In this document: in pieces, positions 1 through 6,148 of the stretch | Layout: each line of letters opens with the position of its first letter | Position numbering within the stretch: the stretch's first letter is position 1 | Source of the DNA: Spirochaetales bacterium | Lineage (GTDB): Bacteria; Spirochaetota; Spirochaetia; DSM-27196; SLST01 | Reading direction: 5' to 3' | Length of the DNA stretch: 6,788 nt | Assembly (NCBI GenBank): GCA_028284845.1 | Contig: JANQQY010000453.1 | Coordinates: 1-6,788, forward strand | The notes under the pieces: generated by a model | Seen by the model: the letters and a program-made list of their open reading frames with translations, nothing else | Databases searched by the model: none | What the model was told of the DNA's origin: nothing | Translations under genes and position numbers: made by a program

Positions 1-1
1 A

Positions 2-1267
2 GACGCCCCTGCCCTCTTCGAAGCGGCGTTTCTGCACCACGAAGTGCTCATCCGAGCCGACATCATGAAGCGCTCCACCACGGCCCCCGGAGCCTGGGAT
101 GTGATCGAGGTCAAGTCCGCCTCGAATGGCGAGTCTGGACGCAAGGCGAAGCTCAAGAAGCACATCAGCGACATGGCGGTACAGCTCTACGTGCTCGAAG
201 GCGCGGGAGTGACCGTCGGGTCCACCTCTCTGGCCTGGGTCAACTCAGAGTACGAGCGGATGGGCGAACTCAACTGGAGTCAACTCGTCGTGTTCGAGGA
301 CCACACCGAGGCCGTGCGTTCTCGCGCCGCCGAAGTCTCGGGTGAGCTAGATGGTCTTCTTGACATGATTGGAAGTTCAAGCCTGCCTGCCGCTACATAC
401 AGAAAGACGAAGTGTGGTGAGTGTGAGTTCAGCGAAGCCTGTTGGGCCGGTGAACCTGCGGACTCGATCATTCACTTACCTCGCGTCAGCGCCAAGAAAC
501 TCGGCGAGCTCGCCGATCTGGGCGTAAACCGAATACCCGAGATTCCAGCCGACTACCCGCTTACCAAGACGCAAGAAGCGACGGTCGAAGCATTCAAGCA
601 CCCAAACGGCTTCGTAGCCGATCGCGATCGGCTCATGGAGTGGATCAATGCTCTTGAATACCCGCTGTACTACTTCGACTTCGAAGCGTGGAACCCTTCC
701 ATCCCGCCCTTCAATCAGACGCGACCCTATATGCAGATTCCATTTCAATACTCGGTCCACATTCGGATGGAGCCAGGAGCCGAGCCCATGCACAGGGAAT
801 TCCTGGCTGAGGCCGAGGGCGACCCACGCCCTGAGCTTATCCAGCGAATGCTCTCCGACCTGGGTGAGTCGGGCAGCATTGTCGTTCACCATGCTGAATT
901 CGAAACGAAGCGGATCTCGGAGCTGGCGGACTACTCGCCCGCACATCGGCTGAAGCTGCGGAGCCTCTTGAACCGGATCAGCGATACGGAAGTTCCCTTC
1001 AAGGAGAACTGGTACTTGCATCCCGGCCTTGTGGGTCGCAGTACCATCAAGGTCGTTCTTCCCACTCTCGCCGCCGAGCTGAGTTACGAGGAGATGGAAG
1101 TCGGCGAGGGGCAATACGCATCGCTCGCATTTGGCGACATGTTCGAAGGGCGTGTTGCACAGGAAAACGAAGCCGCGACCCGCGAGGCGCTCCTCCACTA
1201 CTGCTGCCTCGACACCCTGGCGATGGTTGTAGTCGTAGACAAACTCCGGGCATTCACCCGCGGCTAG
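2..1267 (+). CDS. DUF2779-type protein: Cas4/RecB-like nuclease plus DEDD exonuclease-like domain, 5' end missing
   Basis: The reading frame is open to the left edge (421 residues visible, codon 1 at base 2), so the true start lies outside; the GTG at 44 falls inside a conserved nuclease motif and is not the start. The N-terminal part has a PD-(D/E)XK layout: RADIM (Asp20), then IEVKSAS (Glu36, Lys38), then a QLYV segment (Gln61) like the RecB/Cas4 QxxxY region. A Cys138-x2-Cys141-x5-Cys147 cluster follows, matching the C-terminal three cysteines of the Cas4/AddB iron-sulfur nucleases; the fourth would be upstream. The C-terminal half looks like a DEDD 3'-5' exonuclease: YYFDFEAW (Asp226, Glu228), VVHHAEFE (Glu299) and HYCCLDT (Asp404). 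This order is typical of DUF2779 proteins, which are uncharacterised but often near defence genes. A DNA or RNA processing role is inferred. It is convergent with the neighbouring operon, so shared regulation is not implied. Confidence 0.85.
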   Translation, partial: DAPALFEAAFLHHEVLIRADIMKRSTTAPGAWDVIEVKSASNGESGRKAKLKKHISDMAVQLYVLEGAGVTVGSTSLAWVNSEYERMGELNWSQLVVFEDHTEAVRSRAAEVSGELDGLLDMIGSSSLPAATYRKTKCGECEFSEACWAGEPADSIIHLPRVSAKKLGELADLGVNRIPEIPADYPLTKTQEATVEAFKHPNGFVADRDRLMEWINALEYPLYYFDFEAWNPSIPPFNQTRPYMQIPFQYSVHIRMEPGAEPMHREFLAEAEGDPRPELIQRMLSDLGESGSIVVHHAEFETKRISELADYSPAHRLKLRSLLNRISDTEVPFKENWYLHPGLVGRSTIKVVLPTLAAELSYEEMEVGEGQYASLAFGDMFEGRVAQENEAATREALLHYCCLDTLAMVVVVDKLRAFTRG

Positions 1268-1281
1268 CGAAGCCCCCTTGC

Positions 1282-2910
1282 TTAGGTCGCCCGCGTTTGA
1301 AGGTGTCCGGGAAGTGACCCGACGACCACGAGCTGATTTCCCTCGTCCCAGAAGAAGTAGATCCGCAACGTATGCCTGTCGTCCTTAGCAACCCCTTTCT
1401 TCAAGTGGTTTTCAAGGAAGCGCCTCTTCCCGCGCCACTCTACGAAGTACGTATCCCCCTGCTCTGCCGCCCTAGACTTCCCCATTGAGGGTCCATACTG
1501 CATCCCGAGAGCCTCAACGCTCTTCAGAAAAGCCTCTTGCAGGCTACCACCCGTTGCAAGCTTCATATCACGGTACTCTCGGCCAAGAACCAACAATGCC
1601 CTGCAAACGAGCTCCACATCCTCATACGGCGACTGTTCTACAGCACGCACCGCTCGTGAATGGAGAGCCAACAGCCCCGCGAGACGTTGCTCCACCCACG
1701 CAGGTACTCGCTCAAGAGACACGGGGAGGTCAGAATCGGAATCGACGCCCGACGCCCTGGCCAGATCTCTGAGTCGCGCGTTCTCAGTCTTCAACCAGTG
1801 ATTCTCTCGCTTCGCAGCTTCCGCCTCTTCCTTGTATCCGGAAGCGAGCAAGTCGAACTCACGCGCATCTGCCTCGATCTCCAGCTTCTCGTTCTTCAGG
1901 CTCTCCACCTCGAGCTCAAGTAGCTCGACAAGTTCAGGGTCGGCACCAGCCTGGGGCGTCGCCGTCCGCCTTCGCTCACTCAGCATTCTCTTCACGTAAG
2001 AGAATGATGGAACTCTGCGATGCGCCGCCTCCGCTCGCGCGCTCGCCTCATACGCTCGTTCGAGCAGGAAGTCGAGGAACGAACCCTCACCCCACGGTGC
2101 GTCACCCTGCGCCGTGCCTGCCATTGATAGAGGGTGGCGAGACGGCGACTCCGCCAAGGGATTGAAGCCTGGTTGATAGGCCCTGATCGCCCCGTTGAAG
2201 ACCGAGAAGTCTCTCCCAACTGCCCCCGCAAGCCGATCAGCAGCGCCGCCAGGGACTACGACGACGTGAGCGAGTCCGAGACAAGCCCGGCTGAGTTCAC
2301 CTACATCAATCAGTACGTCGTCAGCACGGTCACTGGAGTCCGGGGTCGAAACCGCGTAGATCGGTGCAAACCGATCCGGTGACTGGAGCAGACCAAGAAA
2401 TCGTTCAAACTCAAGATCCTCGCCAACGACCCACCCCTTCGGCCAGAATGGAATTCCGGCTTCGCCGAGGCCACATGATTCGATCACATGCCGAAGTACA
2501 ACCGGCGTCGATCTCTGCGGAGGCGGAACGTCGCCCAGCGTGAAGCACGAGAGCCTCAGTCCAAATAGAGCGTGCTGCGCGCTACCAGCCACCCCCGCCT
2601 CAACCATCCACGAGCGACCGGCATGATTGCGATCTGGGTGGTCGAACTTCACGCACCAATAGTCCAAATCATCTTCAACTAGCCTTACCGCTGCGGCGTG
2701 ATGCCCCGGATAGTCGATCTCAAAGGGCTCCCCGTCGAAAGCTGCTGGAGGCAAGTCGTCGGGGATTCTCTTCTCAAGCCACCTGCAAACCTGAGCCCTA
2801 GCCAGAGAAACGCTGGCCGCGACATCCGAGCCAAGAAGATCACCCGAGAACTGAGCAACCCTCTTCAGTTCCCCACGGCCATCGCGAACACTCTGATAGG
2901 TCCGTGCCAT
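1282..2910 (-). CDS. Unrecognised 542-residue protein with central coiled coil and RelE/ParE-like C-terminus
   Basis: I cannot assign this to a named family with certainty. Residues 1-270 look globular, with motif-like stretches: GRSWMVEAGV (98-107), an alternating hydrophobic strand AHVVVVPGG (214-222), and VFNGAIRAYQPGFNP (237-251). Residues about 323-385 are a charged heptad-like coiled coil rich in Glu, Leu and Lys (ELLELEVESLKNEKLEIE and onward). An acidic Ser/Asp linker (389-394) leads to a helical segment (400-450). The last 55 residues, with basic RRFLENHLKKG (496-506) then LRIYFFWDEG (515-524) and LVVVGSLPGHLQT (527-539), follow the strand pattern of RelE/ParE/HigB-type toxins (RIYF, VVVG, HL). 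The ATG at 2910 has AAGGG five bases upstream. It is the last gene of the operon and lies 116 bases after the winged-helix gene. A sensor or effector role is inference only; it might bind RNA or DNA through the C-terminus. No membrane segment is seen. Confidence 0.8.
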   Translation of the reverse strand: MARTYQSVRDGRGELKRVAQFSGDLLGSDVAASVSLARAQVCRWLEKRIPDDLPPAAFDGEPFEIDYPGHHAAAVRLVEDDLDYWCVKFDHPDRNHAGRSWMVEAGVAGSAQHALFGLRLSCFTLGDVPPPQRSTPVVLRHVIESCGLGEAGIPFWPKGWVVGEDLEFERFLGLLQSPDRFAPIYAVSTPDSSDRADDVLIDVGELSRACLGLAHVVVVPGGAADRLAGAVGRDFSVFNGAIRAYQPGFNPLAESPSRHPLSMAGTAQGDAPWGEGSFLDFLLERAYEASARAEAAHRRVPSFSYVKRMLSERRRTATPQAGADPELVELLELEVESLKNEKLEIEADAREFDLLASGYKEEAEAAKRENHWLKTENARLRDLARASGVDSDSDLPVSLERVPAWVEQRLAGLLALHSRAVRAVEQSPYEDVELVCRALLVLGREYRDMKLATGGSLQEAFLKSVEALGMQYGPSMGKSRAAEQGDTYFVEWRGKRRFLENHLKKGVAKDDRHTLRIYFFWDEGNQLVVVGSLPGHLQTRAT

Positions 2911-3026
2911 TGCTGCCCTTGGTCCTCGCCTTTCGCGTGCATCGCAGAATGAGATTGACTACCCGTTCACGATCAACACAAGCGAGTCGCGCCGACGACC
3001 ACAGCCAAATGGAGACGGCAGTGCCG

Positions 3027-3269
3027 CTACTCCGCCGCCTTGTCCACCCTTGCGGTAAGCCGATACTTACCGCTTCCATCCCACTCGACCTCACCAGACG
3101 CTTTCCTGCGCTGAAGCACGTTTCGCACATTGCGCTTCCATCGCGGCCCCATTTCTGAATCCGACAGTCCCATCACTCTGCCGAGCACCGAGTAGACATC
3201 CCGGAGAGCCATCCATTCGCGACCGAGACCACTGCTGAGCGCGTCCCAGATGTCCTTCTGATTTGCCAT
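3027..3269 (-). CDS. Small probable winged-helix DNA-binding protein (80 residues)
   Basis: This short protein starts MANQKDIWDAL and is mostly helical until a C-terminal beta wing: helix around WMALRDVYSVLGRV, then a basic helix PRWKRNVRNVLQRRKASG, then EVEWDGSGKYRLT as a two-strand hairpin. That layout resembles the winged-helix domains found in Mrr-like and other restriction proteins, in which a W/R-rich helix precedes a short 'G.Y.LT' wing. I chose the ATG at 3269 because a strong GGAGG sits just upstream; an in-frame TTG at 3329 would overlap the methyltransferase end by 26 bases and has no comparable signal. It lies 34 bases after the methyltransferase stop, so it is probably cotranslated. 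It could be an autoregulator (controller-protein-like) or a DNA-reading subunit of the neighbouring enzymes. The assignment to winged helix is from pattern only. Confidence 0.7.
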   Translation of the reverse strand: MANQKDIWDALSSGLGREWMALRDVYSVLGRVMGLSDSEMGPRWKRNVRNVLQRRKASGEVEWDGSGKYRLTARVDKAAE

Positions 3270-3271
3270 TG

Positions 3272-3278
3272 CTCCTCC
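3272..3278 (-). promoter_or_regulatory. Ribosome binding site deciding the start of the winged-helix gene
   Basis: On the minus strand the sequence GGAGGAG ends two bases before the ATG at 3269, with the GGAGG core four bases away. This near-perfect Shine-Dalgarno supports the 80-residue form over a longer TTG start at 3329. Confidence 0.7.
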
Positions 3279-3303
3279 GGACCGTCGTTTCCGCCAGCCT
3301 TCC

Positions 3304-4569
3304 TCAACCCTGCGCGGCCATATCCTCAATAACCTTCGCCGGATTCCTTGTTCGAGGTCGCCGGGATCCGGGCTTGCGCATCACCAAAACTCGATCGACC
3401 TTGGTCGCCTCACCACGCCTGTCCCCCCAGATCCTCGTAACTTTCCCCGGCGCGTGAATAACGTCCTCGACAATGTCAACTAGCTGGAGGCCGGTCTCTT
3501 CCTTGATCTCGCGCCACGCTTCTGCCGCCAGGTTCACCGACTCCTTCCCTCGGCCACCAACATCTCCGATTACCGCGACACATACGCCCCCCGGTCGAAG
3601 GAGTTGCTCCCAACTGGCCGCACACGAAGCGATGAACTTCTTGTAGGTTGGCAACCGAAACTGATCGGATAGCCCGAGCCTCTTATCTGTTGCCTCGACT
3701 CGCAGACTCCGATCTACCGCCTCCACTGACTGTTCTAACAGCCAAAGTCGAATCCAGTTGAACTTTCCATATCGCACAACTTGAAGGTACGGTGGTGATG
3801 TGACTACCAGATCTACGGATTGCTTGGCGATAAATCCCGACAGATCACGAGCATCCCTCTTTGCGACCCTGCCCCTAACCTCCGGCATACCTTGGCGATT
3901 GAGGTACTTCAGACGCCGTCGAAGCAACTCGAAGACATCGAAAGGAAACTTCTCAAGGCCGTTTTTCTCGATGTACTTGCGGATGTAGCTCGGCGACATA
4001 CTGAACGTGTTGGGCATGCTGATACTTAACGTCCGAGCGGTTCTCGGGTCGCGCGGGTGATTCCCGTGGAGTATTCCGACTAGAGCTGCCAGCAAGTACC
4101 GATCAACAACACGCCTGCTGGAGAGCTCCGACCTGAAGTAGAGGAGTTGAGGCAGGGTGACGCCGTCATGGAACAACATCTCGATCTCGGGCGGGGCCTT
4201 ACCATGGACGTTGGATCGCCTATAGCCACGCTCAAGCTCCTCTAAGCGATCCATCAGACAATCCATGTCCGGAGGATGGACTTTCGCACCAGTAAGCAGC
4301 ACGGCTAGCGGATTAAGGTCCGAGCCAACACCGATGCGTCCAGCCAAGCAAGCTTCTAGGGGCGTAGTTCCTCTGCCGGAAAACGGATCAAGAACCAGAT
4401 CTCCCTCTCGCGAGCATTGCTCGATGAAGTAACGGGGCAACGCGGGCGGAAACATCGCCAAGTACGAACACATTGAATGCCACGGGTGCCCCCACCTCGG
4501 ACGAAGATCCTTCCACCAGGGGGCCAGCCATTTGCCGCTTCCTGACGTCGCCGCGCTGCCCCTAGACAT
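3304..4569 (-). CDS. Site-specific DNA methyltransferase, probably N4-cytosine (or N6-adenine) type
   Basis: This 421-residue protein is an S-adenosylmethionine-dependent amino-methyltransferase of DNA. A motif X-like stretch MFPPALPRYFIEQCS (39-53) leads into motif I, LVLDPFSGRGTT (58-69), which binds the cofactor, followed by an acidic strand end VGSDLNPLA (81-89). The catalytic motif IV is VVTSPPYLQVVRYG (255-268); S-P-P-Y is most typical of N4-cytosine methylases, though N6-adenine cannot be excluded. About 190 residues lie between motifs I and IV and may hold the target recognition region. LLRPGGVCVAVIGD (323-336) is the usual late strand of the Rossmann fold. The ATG at 4569 is preceded by GGGTAGGT. 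It lies 26 bases after the ATPase stop and 34 before the winged-helix start. In this setting it most likely protects host DNA or sets the mark that the neighbouring ATPase and nuclease-like proteins recognise. Confidence 0.9.
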   Translation of the reverse strand: MSRGSAATSGSGKWLAPWWKDLRPRWGHPWHSMCSYLAMFPPALPRYFIEQCSREGDLVLDPFSGRGTTPLEACLAGRIGVGSDLNPLAVLLTGAKVHPPDMDCLMDRLEELERGYRRSNVHGKAPPEIEMLFHDGVTLPQLLYFRSELSSRRVVDRYLLAALVGILHGNHPRDPRTARTLSISMPNTFSMSPSYIRKYIEKNGLEKFPFDVFELLRRRLKYLNRQGMPEVRGRVAKRDARDLSGFIAKQSVDLVVTSPPYLQVVRYGKFNWIRLWLLEQSVEAVDRSLRVEATDKRLGLSDQFRLPTYKKFIASCAASWEQLLRPGGVCVAVIGDVGGRGKESVNLAAEAWREIKEETGLQLVDIVEDVIHAPGKVTRIWGDRRGEATKVDRVLVMRKPGSRRPRTRNPAKVIEDMAAQG

Positions 4570-4595
4570 CGCGACCTACCCGTGAGCGTACTGCC

Positions 4596-6119
4596 CTACT
4601 CGGCATCGGCTTCATCCTCCGCCGTCTGCAAGATCTCGAACGCTACTCTGAGGTAGTTGTCCTTGAGTCTCTTCACCGAATCGGATTCGAGCCTTGCTTT
4701 CCGCGCGGCCCGATGCTCCGCAACACCGTCGTAGACACAGTGACGCAGGTAATTGACCACGGCGCTCTCGCCTTCGAGCATTCTCCAGTGCGGATGCTGC
4801 CGATTCACGACGATTGCAAGGTTCGATTGGTCAATGTTCTCGTTCACGAAATAGGGGTCATTCGGCGAACCAACTGTGTCAATGTAGACCCTGATAGTCA
4901 TATCGCTGAGGTTCACGACAAAGGTCGGGTCCACTGTGGCAGCGTTCTCAACGACGTGCTGATTGCTCGCCTCAATCTGTTCTACGGGAGGAAGAACTTC
5001 CTCTAGCTCAAGCGCTTCGAGAAACTCGGACGTCGAGAGCTCTTCCTCCAACGCCTGGATGGCGGCGTCAACCTGAACGGCCGTTGGCCCATGATCGACG
5101 GCTTCGCCCTTCCGCGCCTTCTGCGCCGTCTCCATGAACGGCTTGCAGGCAACCAGAAGGCCCGCTTCGACCAAGTCCTCTTCCATTCCGTCCCAGTTGA
5201 TCTCGTCCTTGGTATGGGAAACTTCGAAATCTTCTAGGTTGACCTCGCCGACCACGCGCTGGTTGATCAGGTTGTTCGACCCACCCACGCCAAACACAGT
5301 TTCAGGCTTCCAACTATCTGGCCAACCCTTGATGAGCCGGTCGCGATGAAGAATCGAGAACCCCGCCTTGGAGCGAGAGCCCTTCTTGAGCACGCCAACC
5401 CAGCCTTCCACAACCTTCTTCGGCTCAGTCTCGATCTCAAAGATGTACCCCTCTTTGTGGGGGGTACCGTCCTTCCGCTTCAGGAAGTCCTCGTCAGAGA
5501 ACCCCTTCCACACGAGCTCGGCGTCGTTGTATCGAAGGATCATCGTCTCGGAAGAGATATCCATCCGGTAGATGCTCTGGAGGTACTCCTTCACCTTGTG
5601 GATCGTCCGCCCACGCAAAGGTCGGTGATGCGACCTGATCTCGATCGTCGTGTAGTGCTCCTCCGCCGCCACTTCTCTGTCCGTGATGGGGGGCCTCACG
5701 TTCCCCTTCACCACCTCGTTCACATCCACCGCGACCGTATACTCCTTGGAGTCGCCAAGCTTGGTGGTGATGATCTTCCACTCATCACCGATCCAGCAAG
5801 CCGCCGTCTTCATTCCCAAGCCGTACCGTGAGCGGCCCTTGATGTTGGCAGGCGGTACGCCGACTACCATCGCTCGCTCAAGATCGGCGAGGTCCATGCC
5901 CATCGCGTTGTCCCAGACCCTAAGGAAATCGGTATCTGTGGAGATCGTTACGGCGAAGCGCTCGCCCTCGGCCTTATAGGCGGCATCGAGGGCCACCCTG
6001 TTGTCGAAGTAGGATTGAGTCGAGTTATCGACGAACTCAGCCATGGCGAACCACCACTTGTACGAGAGCCGCCTGTAGTTCGCGAAGTTCTCGTGTCCGA
6101 ACTTGATCTCTAGTGCCAT
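4596..6119 (-). CDS. GHKL (HSP90/MutL/MORC-like) ATPase
   Basis: The 507-residue protein (from Met at 6119) has a full Bergerat ATP-binding fold at its N-terminus: N-box AMAEFVDNSTQSY (Glu28, Asn32), G1 box VWDNAMGM (68-75), and G2 lid GRSRYGLGMKTA (95-106). A following S5-like domain contains FSILHRDRLIKGW (254-266) and EVSHTKDEINW (299-309), where Lys304 matches the catalytic-lysine position expected in MutL/MORC proteins. After a variable acidic helical linker (about 345-385), a C-terminal module includes LAIVVNRQHPHW (434-445) and a helix around YLRHCVYD. This domain order is that of bacterial MORC-like ATPases known from predicted restriction-modification-like loci, where they are thought to dimerise on ATP binding and clamp DNA. 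The gene starts 29 bases after the nuclease-like gene stops. No nuclease domain is fused to it, so cleavage would need a partner. An in-frame TTG at 6134 is a less likely start. Confidence 0.92.
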   Translation of the reverse strand: MALEIKFGHENFANYRRLSYKWWFAMAEFVDNSTQSYFDNRVALDAAYKAEGERFAVTISTDTDFLRVWDNAMGMDLADLERAMVVGVPPANIKGRSRYGLGMKTAACWIGDEWKIITTKLGDSKEYTVAVDVNEVVKGNVRPPITDREVAAEEHYTTIEIRSHHRPLRGRTIHKVKEYLQSIYRMDISSETMILRYNDAELVWKGFSDEDFLKRKDGTPHKEGYIFEIETEPKKVVEGWVGVLKKGSRSKAGFSILHRDRLIKGWPDSWKPETVFGVGGSNNLINQRVVGEVNLEDFEVSHTKDEINWDGMEEDLVEAGLLVACKPFMETAQKARKGEAVDHGPTAVQVDAAIQALEEELSTSEFLEALELEEVLPPVEQIEASNQHVVENAATVDPTFVVNLSDMTIRVYIDTVGSPNDPYFVNENIDQSNLAIVVNRQHPHWRMLEGESAVVNYLRHCVYDGVAEHRAARKARLESDSVKRLKDNYLRVAFEILQTAEDEADAE

Positions 6120-6123
6120 AACG

Positions 6124-6129
6124 CCCCCT
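6124..6129 (-). promoter_or_regulatory. Ribosome binding site for the GHKL ATPase
   Basis: AGGGGG on the minus strand stands four bases before the ATG at 6119, giving a protein beginning MALEIKFGHENF. The alternative TTG at 6134 would place this purine run inside the coding region and has no such run ahead of it. Confidence 0.55.
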
Positions 6130-6148
6130 ACCAAAGTGCGTTCGCCGA

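Noticed and set aside
476..1198. 240-codon open frame on the minus strand opposite the DUF2779-type gene
   Set aside because: The + strand protein carries catalytic motifs across the whole interval, while this product has none and no clear ribosome binding site context.
3016..3026. Short palindrome CGGCAGTGCCG directly after the winged-helix stop codon
   Set aside because: Five-base arms with a one-base centre are too short for a terminator and easily arise by chance; an operator role has no second copy to support it.
2911..3026. Possible internal promoter (TTGATC-like -35) before the coiled-coil gene
   Set aside because: No matching TATAAT-like -10 at the right spacing; the match is too weak to annotate, though 116 bases would leave room for one.
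2840..3130. 96-codon minus-strand frame spanning the gap between the winged-helix and coiled-coil genes
   Set aside because: It overlaps the ends of both neighbours out of frame and its composition (many Arg, Ser, Trp, Cys) looks like a shadow frame.
3267..3329. Longer winged-helix protein starting at the TTG at 3329
   Set aside because: The extra 20 residues are low-complexity Arg-rich, overlap the methylase end, and the strong GGAGG just before 3269 explains initiation there.
5346..5831. 161-codon open frame on the + strand inside the ATPase gene
   Set aside because: It is antisense to the GHKL box region, whose protein is clearly conserved; the long frame results from GC-rich codon bias and its product shows no recognisable motif.
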